A DNA stretch of 36,309 nt from a virus: the IMG/VR virus record IMGVR_UViG_3300041409_000113, positions 1 through 36,309 of that record; one strand, written 5' to 3'. Positions 28,195 to 36,309 of the stretch are shown here, one piece after another. The notes beneath the pieces are model-generated. The model ran no database searches. It saw only the letters and a list, made by a program, of their open reading frames with translations, and had not been told where the DNA came from. Position 1 is the first letter of the stretch. Every line of letters begins with the position of its first letter. The position numbers were made by a program, and so were the translations under genes.

Positions 28195-31100
28195 GTGGCG
28201 AATCGCACCGTCTCCGTGAACCTGGTCGCCAACATCGGCCAGTACGTCTCTGGCGTGAACGCCGCGGCTGGTGCGACCACCCGACTCGGCGCGTCGGCTA
28301 CGGAATCGACCCGCAGTGCGCGGTCGGGATTTGACCTTGCCAGCAAGGGCGCCGTGCTCATGGGCGCTGCTGTGGTCGGCGGTATGGCTTTGGCCATCGG
28401 CAAGTCGATGGAGTTCGAGAAGTCGATGTCCGCTGTCGGCGCGGCGACAATGGCCACCACGAGTGTTCTCGGGGACCTCCGAGAAGCTGCCATGAGGGCC
28501 GGCGCCGACACCCAGTATTCGGCGACTGAGGCCGCCAACGCGATCACGGAAATGGCCAAGGCTGGGGTGTCCGCGAAGGACATCATGGGTGGCGGCCTGT
28601 CCGGCGCCCTGGCGTTGGCTGCGGCCGGGCAGATCGACGTCGCCGAGGCCGCGGGAATCGCTTCTACGGCGATGACCCAGTTCAGCCTCACCGGCAAGGA
28701 TTTGCCGCACGTCGCCGATCTGCTCGCCGCCGGTGCCGGTAAGGCGATGGGTTCGGTCGACGACCTCGGCATGGCCCTGAATCAGGCGGGCCTGATTGCC
28801 TCTGCCGCGGGCATGTCGATCGAGGAGACCACCGGCACGCTCGCCGCCTTCGCCTCCGCGGGCCTGCTCGGTTCCGATGCGGGCACGTCGATGAAGACGA
28901 TGCTGCAGAAGCTCCAGGCGCCATCCAAGGAATCGGCCGAGACGATGTCGCAGCTCGGCATCAACGTATACGACGCCAACGGCAACATGCTGGGCATGGC
29001 AGGGATCGCCGGCCAGCTCCATACGCGCATGAGTGGCTTGACGCAGGAGCAGCGAAACGCCGCCCTCGCAACCATCTTCGGCTCGGACGCCGTGCGCGCC
29101 GCCAACGTTCTCTACAAAGAGGGCGCAAGGGGCATCGAAGAGTGGACCACCAAGGTCGACGACCAGGGGTACGCCGCCGAACAAGCCGCAAAGCTCAACG
29201 ACAACCTCGCGGGCGACCTCGAGCGGCTCGGTGGAGCTTTCGACACCCTGATGATCTCGATGGGTTCCGGCGCCCAGGGTCCGTTGCGGTTCCTGGTACA
29301 GGGCTTCACGAATCTGCTGGACGGGGTCAGCAGCTTGGGCGCCCCCCTGTCGTCGCTGGCCGGCTTCATCGGGGACAACAAGGAAGTTGCGATCGCGCTG
29401 GCGACCGTGCTTGCCGTCCAGTTGGCCGGCGGCATCGGCGCGGTGACGGTCGCCTTCAACAGCATGATCCTCACGCCGGTTGTGCTCGGCTTGTCTGCCG
29501 TGCTGGGCGGAGCTGGTGCGGTGGCGACGTTCTTGACGGGCGGCTTTAGCGCGGCGGTATCCGCTGCGAGCACTGCGCTCATGGGTTTGATGGCGACTGC
29601 CGCCCCTCTTGCCGCCGTCGCGTCCATCGCGTACGCGGTCGTGCAGACCATCGACTTCGCCACCGCGGCCGGAGATGCGCGCGACGAAATCCACGACATG
29701 TGGGGAGCGGTCGAAGACGCGCGCGGCGTAGAGCAGTTGGACGCGCTGTCGGGGGTTGTCGACCAGATTGAAAGCAAGATCCGCAGTCTCAACCAGGAGC
29801 TGCCAAAGACCGAGGGCGCCTTCCAGGGCCTCTTGGCGCCGCTGGGTGCACTCGAGAACGGCGGCACGCTCAACGCTCTGGACGAGTACGAGGCCGCCCT
29901 GCGACGCGCTAAGGAGCAGCAGGAACAGGCGTCCCATACCGCCGAGGTGCTGGGCAGGAAGTTCCATCTGACGGGCGACGAGGTCATTGACCTTGCAGGC
30001 AAGTACGACATCGACCTGACCGGTTCGCTTTCCGAGACGCGGGGGAAGTTCGAGGCCTTCTACACCGCCGAGTACGGCACCACGCCGATCGACGCAGCCA
30101 ACGCGACCGGCGCCGCGATGGTGTCCGCGAAGACGTTGACGGAGGAAGCGGGCAAGGCCCAGGAAGACTTCATCGCAGACGTCGCGGAGGCCATGGCGGG
30201 CTTCGTCGAGCCGCTCGCCGCCTACACGGGGCTGCTGGAGGAGAAGAAGACGGCAGACCGGGAGGCCGCAGAAGCCACCGCCGCGTCAACGGAGGACTCC
30301 TCCGACTCGTGGAAGGACTACATCACCACCGTCACCGTTTCCTTCGACGAGTACATGGCCCGGCTGGGAGAGCAGGTGCTCGCACAGGCCAACTGGCAGA
30401 CCAACATGCTTCAGTTGGCCGGCCGGGTGTCGCAGGGCACCTTGGACGAGCTGGCGCGGATGGGCCCCGAGGGTGCCCCGTTGGTCGCCGATCTGGTGAC
30501 CCGGTCGGATGCCGAGCTGGCCCACTTCAGTGAACTCGCCGCGCAGCGGTCCGATCAAGCGACCGGCGCGTGGGCCGCGAGGCTGACTGCAGCACAGCCG
30601 GTTCTTGCCGCGATCGCCAAGACGGCCGGGCAGGGTGTCGTCGACTCGCTGGCGGCGCAGTTGCAGGCCGGCACGACGACGGTGGCCCAGATTATGGCCC
30701 AGTACGGCCTCACTGCGGCAGGCGGCCTCAACCCGATCCTGAAGTCTCTCGGCCACACCGAGATCGCCTTCAAGAACGGAACCTTCAACGGCTTCAACAT
30801 GTACGAGGGCGGTTACACGGGCGACGGCGGCAAGTACGAGCCGAAGGGCATTGTCCACGGCGGCGAGTACGTGCTGACCAAGGATCAGACGTCGCGCCTC
30901 GGTATCGACCGCATCGAGGCGTTCGCCAACGGCTACGCGGGCGGCGGTTACGTCACCGCAGCCGACGTGCCCAAGCCCTACTCCACGGCGCCCTACCAAA
31001 TGCCGATCTCCACTGTTGGCGATGCCGTCATGCAGAAGGAGTACGACGTAACGACGGCGTGGGTCACTGCCAACGCTGGCGTCGCGGGCAGCGGGTCCGT

Positions 31101-31689
31101 CGGTGGCGGCTGGCAGTCCATCGCGAGCCTCGTGCAGGCCGCGATCCCGCAGGCCCGCATCAACTCCACTTTCCGTCCGGGCGACCCTGGTTACCACGGC
31201 CGTGGAAAAGCTGTGGACTTCGGATACGGGTCCGGTCCGGGTGGGGCGGGTTCCGCCGGGTTGGCGTCGATCAACCGGTTCCTACACGACGGGTACGGGA
31301 GCAGTCTCGCCGAGCTCATCTACGACGGCATCGGCGACGACCGGCCCGACCTGAAGAACGGGAAGCCGCTCACCTACTCCGCCAGTACCCAGGCTGAGCA
31401 CCGCAACCACGTTCACGCCGCCACGTATGACCAGGGCGGATGGCTGCAGCCGGGCTACACGATGGCCTACAACGGCACTGGTGGCCCCGAGCGGGTATTG
31501 ACCGGACGGGAGTTCTCGGGTGCGGGTGGCGGCGGTGGCGGAACCTCTCCGGCCGAAATCAGTCGCCTGGCAGCCGAGATCGCCCACATCCTGTCCAGCA
31601 AGCCGACGGTGGGCACGATCGTGACCCAGCGCAACGAAACCGGCCCCGAGCTGGCCGAGCGTCTTGCGTTCATGGCTAGGACCGCGTAG
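28195..31689 (+). CDS. Tape measure protein with C-terminal LAS-type peptidase
   Basis: 1164 residues from GTG 28195, with GGAGG 7 bases upstream. The N-terminal half has the tape-measure signature (MEFEKSMSAVGAATMATTSV, AANAITEMAKAGVSAKDIMG). Hydrophobic segments lie around residues 398-485, and a coiled, charged region follows. The C-terminal part, about 970-1085, holds HGRGKAVD (H1001-D1008, the HxxGxAxD motif) and EHRNHVH (H1069, H1072, H1074), the zinc ligands of LAS/M15-like metallopeptidases. It sets tail length; the peptidase could cut peptidoglycan cross-links during DNA entry. Confidence 0.92.
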   Translation: MANRTVSVNLVANIGQYVSGVNAAAGATTRLGASATESTRSARSGFDLASKGAVLMGAAVVGGMALAIGKSMEFEKSMSAVGAATMATTSVLGDLREAAMRAGADTQYSATEAANAITEMAKAGVSAKDIMGGGLSGALALAAAGQIDVAEAAGIASTAMTQFSLTGKDLPHVADLLAAGAGKAMGSVDDLGMALNQAGLIASAAGMSIEETTGTLAAFASAGLLGSDAGTSMKTMLQKLQAPSKESAETMSQLGINVYDANGNMLGMAGIAGQLHTRMSGLTQEQRNAALATIFGSDAVRAANVLYKEGARGIEEWTTKVDDQGYAAEQAAKLNDNLAGDLERLGGAFDTLMISMGSGAQGPLRFLVQGFTNLLDGVSSLGAPLSSLAGFIGDNKEVAIALATVLAVQLAGGIGAVTVAFNSMILTPVVLGLSAVLGGAGAVATFLTGGFSAAVSAASTALMGLMATAAPLAAVASIAYAVVQTIDFATAAGDARDEIHDMWGAVEDARGVEQLDALSGVVDQIESKIRSLNQELPKTEGAFQGLLAPLGALENGGTLNALDEYEAALRRAKEQQEQASHTAEVLGRKFHLTGDEVIDLAGKYDIDLTGSLSETRGKFEAFYTAEYGTTPIDAANATGAAMVSAKTLTEEAGKAQEDFIADVAEAMAGFVEPLAAYTGLLEEKKTADREAAEATAASTEDSSDSWKDYITTVTVSFDEYMARLGEQVLAQANWQTNMLQLAGRVSQGTLDELARMGPEGAPLVADLVTRSDAELAHFSELAAQRSDQATGAWAARLTAAQPVLAAIAKTAGQGVVDSLAAQLQAGTTTVAQIMAQYGLTAAGGLNPILKSLGHTEIAFKNGTFNGFNMYEGGYTGDGGKYEPKGIVHGGEYVLTKDQTSRLGIDRIEAFANGYAGGGYVTAADVPKPYSTAPYQMPISTVGDAVMQKEYDVTTAWVTANAGVAGSGSVGGGWQSIASLVQAAIPQARINSTFRPGDPGYHGRGKAVDFGYGSGPGGAGSAGLASINRFLHDGYGSSLAELIYDGIGDDRPDLKNGKPLTYSASTQAEHRNHVHAATYDQGGWLQPGYTMAYNGTGGPERVLTGREFSGAGGGGGGTSPAEISRLAAEIAHILSSKPTVGTIVTQRNETGPELAERLAFMARTA

Positions 31690-32528
31690 TGGCCGACACT
31701 GAAGTGACCTGGCGGGGGCTGAAACTCGGCGGGGACACCGGATACATCCTCAACGAGGTCACCGGTTGGGAAGACCGTCCCGCGGTTACTGACTACGACA
31801 CCCCCCGCTCCCGCGGGCATGGCGACCACATCGGTGACCTGTTCTCCCGTTCTCGGATCGTCACGGTGTCGGGGAAAATCGCCGACGCCTCTGGTCGGGA
31901 CGCCATGGCTTTGGCGCTACAGGGTGTTTCGACGGTCAGCAGCACGATCGAGGATCTGACGATCGACCTGCTGGGCCGTTCTCTGACGGCCGGCGGTCGC
32001 ATCATCCAGTCGTCGGTGGCAATCGGGATGAACTACTCGGTGGGCGAGATCCCGTTCGCCTTGCAGTGGAAGTGTCCGGATCCGCTGCGTTATGGCCCGG
32101 CTCAGGCTGCGGCATCGACGGGTTTGCCGACGTCGAGCGGCGGCATGGTGTTCCCGATGGTGTTCCCGATGGATCTCGGGACGTCGGGGGATTCGGGTCG
32201 GATTGTGCTGTCGAACAGCGGCACTGCTCCGGCGCCGATTCTGGCGACCATCACCGGCGGTCTGCCATTCGGATATGAGATCTCTTCGGGTGGCCAGCGG
32301 CTTCGGTATGAAACGGGGGTTCCGGCCGGGGAGACGCTGACGTTGGACACGGCGGAGGGCACGGTTCTGGCGCAGGGGACGGCGGATCGTCGGGCGAACC
32401 TGACGATCGCGGATTGGATTCAGGTTCCGCCGTTGTCGTCGATCACGTTGCAGTTCTCGTCGCTGGGTGGGGCGTATGACCCGGCGGCTCGGCTGACGGT
32501 GCCCGCATTCCGGCCCGCGTCGTGGTGA
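31689..32528 (+). CDS. Minor tail protein (distal tail-like)
   Basis: 279 residues from GTG 31689, sharing one base with the tape-measure stop. The N-terminal part (YILNEVTGWEDRPAVTDYDT, HGDHIGDLFSRSRIVTVSGK) matches the distal tail protein that follows the tape measure in siphophages; the C-terminal domain is a beta-sandwich. A 12-base tandem duplication at 32145-32168 gives a repeated MVFP. Confidence 0.75.
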   Translation: MADTEVTWRGLKLGGDTGYILNEVTGWEDRPAVTDYDTPRSRGHGDHIGDLFSRSRIVTVSGKIADASGRDAMALALQGVSTVSSTIEDLTIDLLGRSLTAGGRIIQSSVAIGMNYSVGEIPFALQWKCPDPLRYGPAQAAASTGLPTSSGGMVFPMVFPMDLGTSGDSGRIVLSNSGTAPAPILATITGGLPFGYEISSGGQRLRYETGVPAGETLTLDTAEGTVLAQGTADRRANLTIADWIQVPPLSSITLQFSSLGGAYDPAARLTVPAFRPASW

Positions 32529-32779
32529 CGGGCTACTTACTTGGGTTGGCCACGCTCCCTGTGGTTTTCGGAGCTGTGTTCCTCGCGGCAATCACTTTTG
32601 AGACCGGCACCGAGATCGAGTGCCGGGTCTGCCGCTACAACACGGGCCCGATGCGGAAGACCCGACGCATCACGTGCTGGACCCGTTGGCGCTGGCACAA
32701 ACTCACGACCGGTCACCACACGCGGCGGTGGATGCGTAGTCACATGCCCCAAGCATCCCGCCCAACGACGACGAGATGA
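32525..32779 (+). CDS. Small membrane protein with CxxC
   Basis: 84 residues from GTG 32525 (GTGA overlap; 32522 also possible). One transmembrane helix at residues 3-24 (GYLLGLATLPVVFGAVFLAA), then a CRVCRYNTG motif and a strongly basic tail. Membrane-associated role unknown; unusual between two tail genes. Confidence 0.55.
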   Translation: MTGYLLGLATLPVVFGAVFLAAITFETGTEIECRVCRYNTGPMRKTRRITCWTRWRWHKLTTGHHTRRWMRSHMPQASRPTTTR

Positions 32780-32791
32780 GGTGCTTTCCGA

Positions 32792-32977
32792 GTGGTCAGG
32801 TCACCCGCCATTCGCGCCGCCGCCGAGCGACGCGGTATCCGAACCGACGACGTCACGTTCACCAGCTACGAGTGGGCTGACCACAAGATCACCCTGCGCC
32901 ACAGTGACGGTGAGGTCTCCTCGTTCCACCTTGAGGACGCTGACCGACCGCCGCCGTGCCCGACCTGTGGCCGCTAG
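32792..32977 (+). CDS. Short hypothetical protein with C-terminal CxxC
   Basis: 61 residues from GTG 32792. SPAIRAAAERRGIRTDDVTF and SYEWADHKITLRHSDGEV form a small alpha/beta domain; ends with CPTCGR. Abuts the next ATG. No family recognised. Confidence 0.55.
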   Translation: MVRSPAIRAAAERRGIRTDDVTFTSYEWADHKITLRHSDGEVSSFHLEDADRPPPCPTCGR

Positions 32978-34096
32978 ATGGTGACCACGTCCCTGCTCAT
33001 CGGGGAAGTGATGACCGGGCGCATCACCGTCACGCTCGACGGTGGCGAAGTGCCCAAGGCGCTGCGGTGGACCGACACCCTCAACGCCGCCGGGGCCATC
33101 GACGGCGTCACCATCCCCGAGGCCGTCGTCCGCAAGTACGACCTGCGGCAGATGACCCACGGTGTCCGCTGCTTCATGGCCGTCGAACAGGACGGGCGCA
33201 TCAAGCAGGCCGGGCCAATCTGGTCCCGCACCTGGGACTGGGAGAAGGGCGAACTCACCCTCGGAGCTTCCGGGATCTGGTCGTGGCTGGACAAGCGCAT
33301 CATCCTGCCGCTGATCAGCTCCATCCCCATCCAGAAGACGACGCTGGAGATCTCCGGGAAGTCGTTGGGTGGCATCGCCCGCGGCCTGGTCGCTGACTGC
33401 ATCGGGCAGTACGGCTCCATGGTGCCGATCGTCCTGCCAGCCGACGAGGCCGGGGGCCACACGGAGACGTTCCGGCTGTGGTCGCTGCCCCGCTACGGGG
33501 AGCAGCTCAAGCAGATCACGCAGCGCGCCACGGATGCCCCGGACATCGCCTTCCGTGCCCGCCGCAAGACGGATCCACGGTTCATCGAGTGGGTAATGCA
33601 GGTCGGCACGGAGGCGTTCCCGAGTTTGAGCCAGGGCGGCCCCGACTGGGTGTTCGACGCCTCTTCCCCAAAGTCGCCGGTGCGCGGTATTTCCACCGAC
33701 GAGGACGCCAACGACATGGCCCAACTGGTGTGGGTCACCGGCAACGGGCAGGAGGAGGACATCCCGCTCACCAACGCCGTGGATCCGTCCCTGGTGAACC
33801 TCGGGTGGCCGCTGACGGAGGCCGACGAGTCCCGGTCCACAGTGGAAGACCAGGCCACCCTCAACGGGCACGCGGCCTCGCTGCTGGCCCGCTCCGCCCG
33901 CCCCATCGAGATCTACAAGGTGACTGTGTCCGCGGCTGCGGCCCGCGAGGTGGCGGCCGGCGACTACGCCCGGGTGATCACCAAGGGCGCCCCGTGGCTC
34001 GGTGACATGAACAAGACGATGCGCGTCCGGCAGGTGTCCGGCGGCCTGTCCGACGACTACGTACTGGAGATGTTCCCGATGCAGGCGAGTCTGTGA
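32978..34096 (+). CDS. Minor tail protein (tail-associated, gp37-like)
   Basis: 372 residues from ATG 32978. GRITVTLDGGEVPKALRWTD, WSRTWDWEKGELTLGASGIW and LLARSARPIEIYKVTVSAAA resemble the second baseplate-type protein (tail-hub/gp27-like role) that follows the distal tail protein in actinobacterial siphophages. It probably forms the tail-tip hub. Confidence 0.75.
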   Translation: MVTTSLLIGEVMTGRITVTLDGGEVPKALRWTDTLNAAGAIDGVTIPEAVVRKYDLRQMTHGVRCFMAVEQDGRIKQAGPIWSRTWDWEKGELTLGASGIWSWLDKRIILPLISSIPIQKTTLEISGKSLGGIARGLVADCIGQYGSMVPIVLPADEAGGHTETFRLWSLPRYGEQLKQITQRATDAPDIAFRARRKTDPRFIEWVMQVGTEAFPSLSQGGPDWVFDASSPKSPVRGISTDEDANDMAQLVWVTGNGQEEDIPLTNAVDPSLVNLGWPLTEADESRSTVEDQATLNGHAASLLARSARPIEIYKVTVSAAAAREVAAGDYARVITKGAPWLGDMNKTMRVRQVSGGLSDDYVLEMFPMQASL

Positions 34097-34839
34097 CGGA
34101 CAACGCGGGCGTCCCCCGCGACTTCTTGGGCGTCATTCAGAAGATGATCGAGGACGCGGTCGCGAAGCTCGCCCGCTCGGGGATGCTCCGCAACGCCTCG
34201 ATCACTGGTGGAACGCTCACCATCAAAGAGGGCGGCACCCTAAAAGCGCGGTACCCGGCGACCCTCGGCGGCGGAGTCGGCGTCTTCTTCGGCGATGTGA
34301 TCAATGCCGGGACGGGCGCTTACGTAGGGACGGGCCTGCTCATGCAGGCGCCCAACGGCTACGACATCGCCTCGTTCAGGTCCGATGTCACGACGGGTAC
34401 CAGCATCGCGGTTATCCGCGACGGCCAGCAGAACGCCGTGTTCTACACGGACACGGTGACGGGCCAGGGACTCGGTCGCCCCTATCTGCCGTTCACGTTC
34501 TACTCGGCCCGCTTCACCGACACCCCGTCGGTCACCATCTCGGCCACCTTCGAGACGCTGTGGACGGCGGACACGTACAAGCAGCTTGCGGGCATGTTCG
34601 TCGGCGCGGCCTCACTGGCGGACGCCGGTACTGCCGGTGAGGTGCGGGTGCTGGTCAACGGTGTCCAGTTGGGGACAACACAGGCGGTGTCCTCGGTGGC
34701 CGCAGCGCACTCGTTCGGCGCTGCGGCGGTTGCCGGCGCCCACATGGCTGCGCAGGGTGTGGAGATACAGGCCAGGGTGACCAGCGGCGCTGGCTCCCTG
34801 CGCGTCCTCCCCCAGGCGGGGTTCAGCCTGCCCGTCTAG
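34093..34839 (+). CDS. Minor tail protein
   Basis: 248 residues from GTG 34093. A helical N-terminus (VIQKMIEDAVAKLARSGML) that may trimerise, then a glycine-rich beta region (TLTIKEGGTLKARYPATLGG) and a beta-sandwich C-terminal domain. Likely a tail-tip fibre or receptor-contacting subunit. Its TAG shares CTAG with the opposing gene's stop. Confidence 0.7.
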   Translation: MTDNAGVPRDFLGVIQKMIEDAVAKLARSGMLRNASITGGTLTIKEGGTLKARYPATLGGGVGVFFGDVINAGTGAYVGTGLLMQAPNGYDIASFRSDVTTGTSIAVIRDGQQNAVFYTDTVTGQGLGRPYLPFTFYSARFTDTPSVTISATFETLWTADTYKQLAGMFVGAASLADAGTAGEVRVLVNGVQLGTTQAVSSVAAAHSFGAAAVAGAHMAAQGVEIQARVTSGAGSLRVLPQAGFSLPV

Positions 34840-35276
34840 TCGGCGGCGGGCGGAACGTAGCCGGGCTCACCCGGAATCTTGGGCGCGGGCGGCAGCGGTA
34901 GGTAGGGGACGCCGTTCGGCGCGGGCGCGGGCGTGTAGTTCCCGTCCGCTCCGGTGGTGCCGATGGACTCGGGGTCGACGATCTCGGGCTCTGCTGCGGG
35001 CGCGGGTTCGGTCACAGCAGCAACGGTAGCGGCCGGGACCTCCACAGCGGGGGGTGCGATCGGCACCTGCGTGGTCGTGGCGGGCACCTCAGTTACCGCG
35101 GCGGGCGCGTCGGTGGTGGTCGCCGCCGCCGTCTCGGTGGGCGCCACGTAAACGCTCTCGTCGGACGTCGGCTGCACCTGGCCGCCGATCGCGCCGGATG
35201 CGAGCGCGCCACCGATCCCCAGCGTCAGCACTGCACCGACGCCTGCGCCGATCACCGGCAGCGACTTCAACTTCAC
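34836..35276 (-). CDS. Reverse-strand secreted/surface protein (candidate moron)
   Basis: 146 residues read leftward from GTG 35276, with GGGGAG 5 bases upstream, so this gene has a leader. N-terminal KLKS plus a hydrophobic stretch (LPVIGAGVGAVLTLGIGGAL) is a signal peptide or anchor; the rest is Pro/Ala/Thr/Val-rich low complexity (TETAAATTTDAPAAVTEVPA), like cell-wall-spanning stalks. It opposes the tail genes, with CTAG-shared stops at its 3' end. A prophage-expressed surface protein altering adsorption is a reasonable but unproven idea. Confidence 0.7.
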   Translation of the reverse strand: MKLKSLPVIGAGVGAVLTLGIGGALASGAIGGQVQPTSDESVYVAPTETAAATTTDAPAAVTEVPATTTQVPIAPPAVEVPAATVAAVTEPAPAAEPEIVDPESIGTTGADGNYTPAPAPNGVPYLPLPPAPKIPGEPGYVPPAAD

Positions 35277-35365
35277 GACGACTCCCCTATGTAGCGGACT
35301 GCTCACCGTAGCGGTCCTAAAGCGTCCTGTAACTAGCTCGACACATCTAAGAGGAGCGCCGCCTG
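35277..35365. promoter_or_regulatory. Divergent intergenic region with AGGAC repeats
   Basis: This 89-base gap lies between the reverse-strand gene and the next tail gene. GTCCT occurs at 35314-35318 and 35324-35328, one helical turn apart, in the same AGGAC form as the immunity-region repeats but with different spacing. A promoter for the leftward gene is expected here; TACATA (35288-35293 read leftward) is a weak -10 candidate. Confidence 0.35.
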
Positions 35366-36309
35366 ATGTCAGATGCAAACGGCACCCCGGCAGTTGCCGG
35401 CGTCGGCGTCGTCGACGGCAAGGACTACCGCATCAACCAGGCCGGTCTGATCGCCCCGCAGACGTCCTCGCTGGCCGTCCGCACAGGCGTGATGATCGCG
35501 CCAGGGTCGACGGCGCTGGTCACCGGCACGGCTGCCACCGGCACCATGACTGTGTCGATCGCCGCGCACCACTGGGTGACCACCCGGGGCACCGCGGACG
35601 GCATCTACCTGGGGGCGAAGGAAGCGGCGGGCACGGTCAATATCGCCGCCGCGCCGGGTGCCAACTCGCGCATCGACGTCGTGTACGTCCGCCAGACGGA
35701 CGCCAGCAGCACCATCTCCCCGGACGCTGCCACCGCCGAGGAGTACGGGGTCGTGACCGGCACCGCCGCCGCCTCCCCGACGAAGCCTCCCCTGACGTCC
35801 GTGCCGGGCGCTGTCGAGCTGGCCACCGTCACCGTCGCCGTGGGCGCCACCGCCACCAACGGCGCCAACGTGACCATCAACAACACTGCGCTGCAGGTGT
35901 CCGCCCGAGGTGCCCGCGTCTGGGTGCACAACCAGGCCGAGCGGGACGCCCTCACCGCCTTCCCCGGCCTCGAGGTGTACCGCATCGACACCGGGGCCGT
36001 GGAGACCTACCCGATCTCGGGCAGCACCTGGGCGTCCGTAATCCCCGGTATCGCCCTCCCCCGGGCCCGGCAGACGTCCACCCTGACCGGCAAGGCATCG
36101 GCCACGCAGGTCGGGTTCGGTACCACCGCCGAGCTCACGACCACGGCCAACCGGTCGGGGTTCTTCACCGAGGTCGCCGACGGCATCCAGCTCACCCTGA
36201 CCGGTCTGTACGCGGTGAACGTGCTCACCCAGATCACCGGCACCACCTCGGCCGGCCCGTCGTCGCAGACCCTGTTCGGCGCCACCGACGCCACGGTGCT
36301 GGCCCGGCA
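35366..36309 (+). CDS. Minor tail/receptor-binding-region protein, 3' end outside window
   Basis: At least 314 residues from ATG 35366, with GAGGAGCG upstream; the frame is open to the window edge. The first 150 residues (YRINQAGLIAPQTSSLAVRT, SIAAHHWVTTRGTADGIYLG, NSRIDVVYVRQTD) resemble the N-terminal part of phage upper-baseplate or tail-fibre proteins that fold into beta layers. The remainder is Thr/Ala/Gly-rich with strand-forming segments (VWVHNQAERDALTAFPGLEV). Likely a host-recognition component. Confidence 0.75.
   Translation, partial: MSDANGTPAVAGVGVVDGKDYRINQAGLIAPQTSSLAVRTGVMIAPGSTALVTGTAATGTMTVSIAAHHWVTTRGTADGIYLGAKEAAGTVNIAAAPGANSRIDVVYVRQTDASSTISPDAATAEEYGVVTGTAAASPTKPPLTSVPGAVELATVTVAVGATATNGANVTINNTALQVSARGARVWVHNQAERDALTAFPGLEVYRIDTGAVETYPISGSTWASVIPGIALPRARQTSTLTGKASATQVGFGTTAELTTTANRSGFFTEVADGIQLTLTGLYAVNVLTQITGTTSAGPSSQTLFGATDATVLAR

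Noticed and set aside
28144-29967. 607-codon reverse ORF under the tape measure gene
   Set aside because: Long antisense frames are expected in GC-rich codon-biased genes; composition is His/Arg/Gly-rich and no motif is visible.
1-36309. CRISPR arrays, tRNA genes, insertion sequences
   Set aside because: No regularly spaced repeats, cloverleaf-like segments, transposase motifs or terminal inverted repeats were found by reading both strands.

Overview
The window reads as the left and central part of a temperate siphovirus (Caudoviricetes) genome or prophage from a high-GC actinobacterium. Indications are the GC-rich sequence, heavy GTG start use, a WhiB-family regulator, an immunity-type divergent switch at the left edge, and a head-tail gene order typical of cos-packaging actinophages. 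No host flank, integrase body, tRNA or CRISPR array is visible. The lysis genes and the rest of the tail lie beyond the right edge.

Layout. (1) 1-642: a leftward XRE-type repressor faces a rightward MerR/Xis-like regulator. Both appear to be leaderless, and a pair of inverted 15-bp repeats overlaps the two -10 boxes. (2) 643-761: two strong hairpins, a possible attenuator. (3) 762-15378: a dense rightward early operon of about 45 mostly tiny genes, usually joined by 4-base ATGA/GTGA overlaps. Recognisable members are a short DnaN-like clamp, an HNH nuclease, a RecE-like exonuclease and its partner, a RuvC-like resolvase, a C5 DNA methyltransferase, LuxR-type and WhiB regulators, a GIY-YIG nuclease, a replisome-organizer-like protein followed by 13-bp iterons (candidate origin), and a staphylococcal-nuclease homologue. 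(4) 15379-15630: a strong terminator and a non-coding stretch with short repeats between early and late genes. (5) 15631-16622: small genes, a packaging-type HNH and a candidate cos region. (6) 16623-24997: head genes, namely small terminase, a large terminase split between two frames, portal, MuF-like protein, scaffold, decoration protein, a major capsid protein that seems to start at ATC, and head-tail connectors. (7) 25215-36309: tail genes, namely neck/tail-terminator proteins, major tail protein, a tail-assembly chaperone pair with a textbook -1 slippery site, a tape measure carrying an LAS-type peptidase, and minor tail proteins; the last runs off the edge.

Four genes are inserted on the reverse strand inside the late operon (21466-21696, 24994-25185, 28013-28162, 34836-35276). 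Three of them have a -10-like hexamer only 5-7 bases before the start codon, as does the repressor, so they look like independently transcribed, leaderless prophage-expressed 'moron' genes. This set, the ATC start of the capsid gene, the split terminase, the iteron cluster and the CCCGCAACGGG repeat family are the observations most worth following up. All functions are inferred by reading the sequence; no database search was run.
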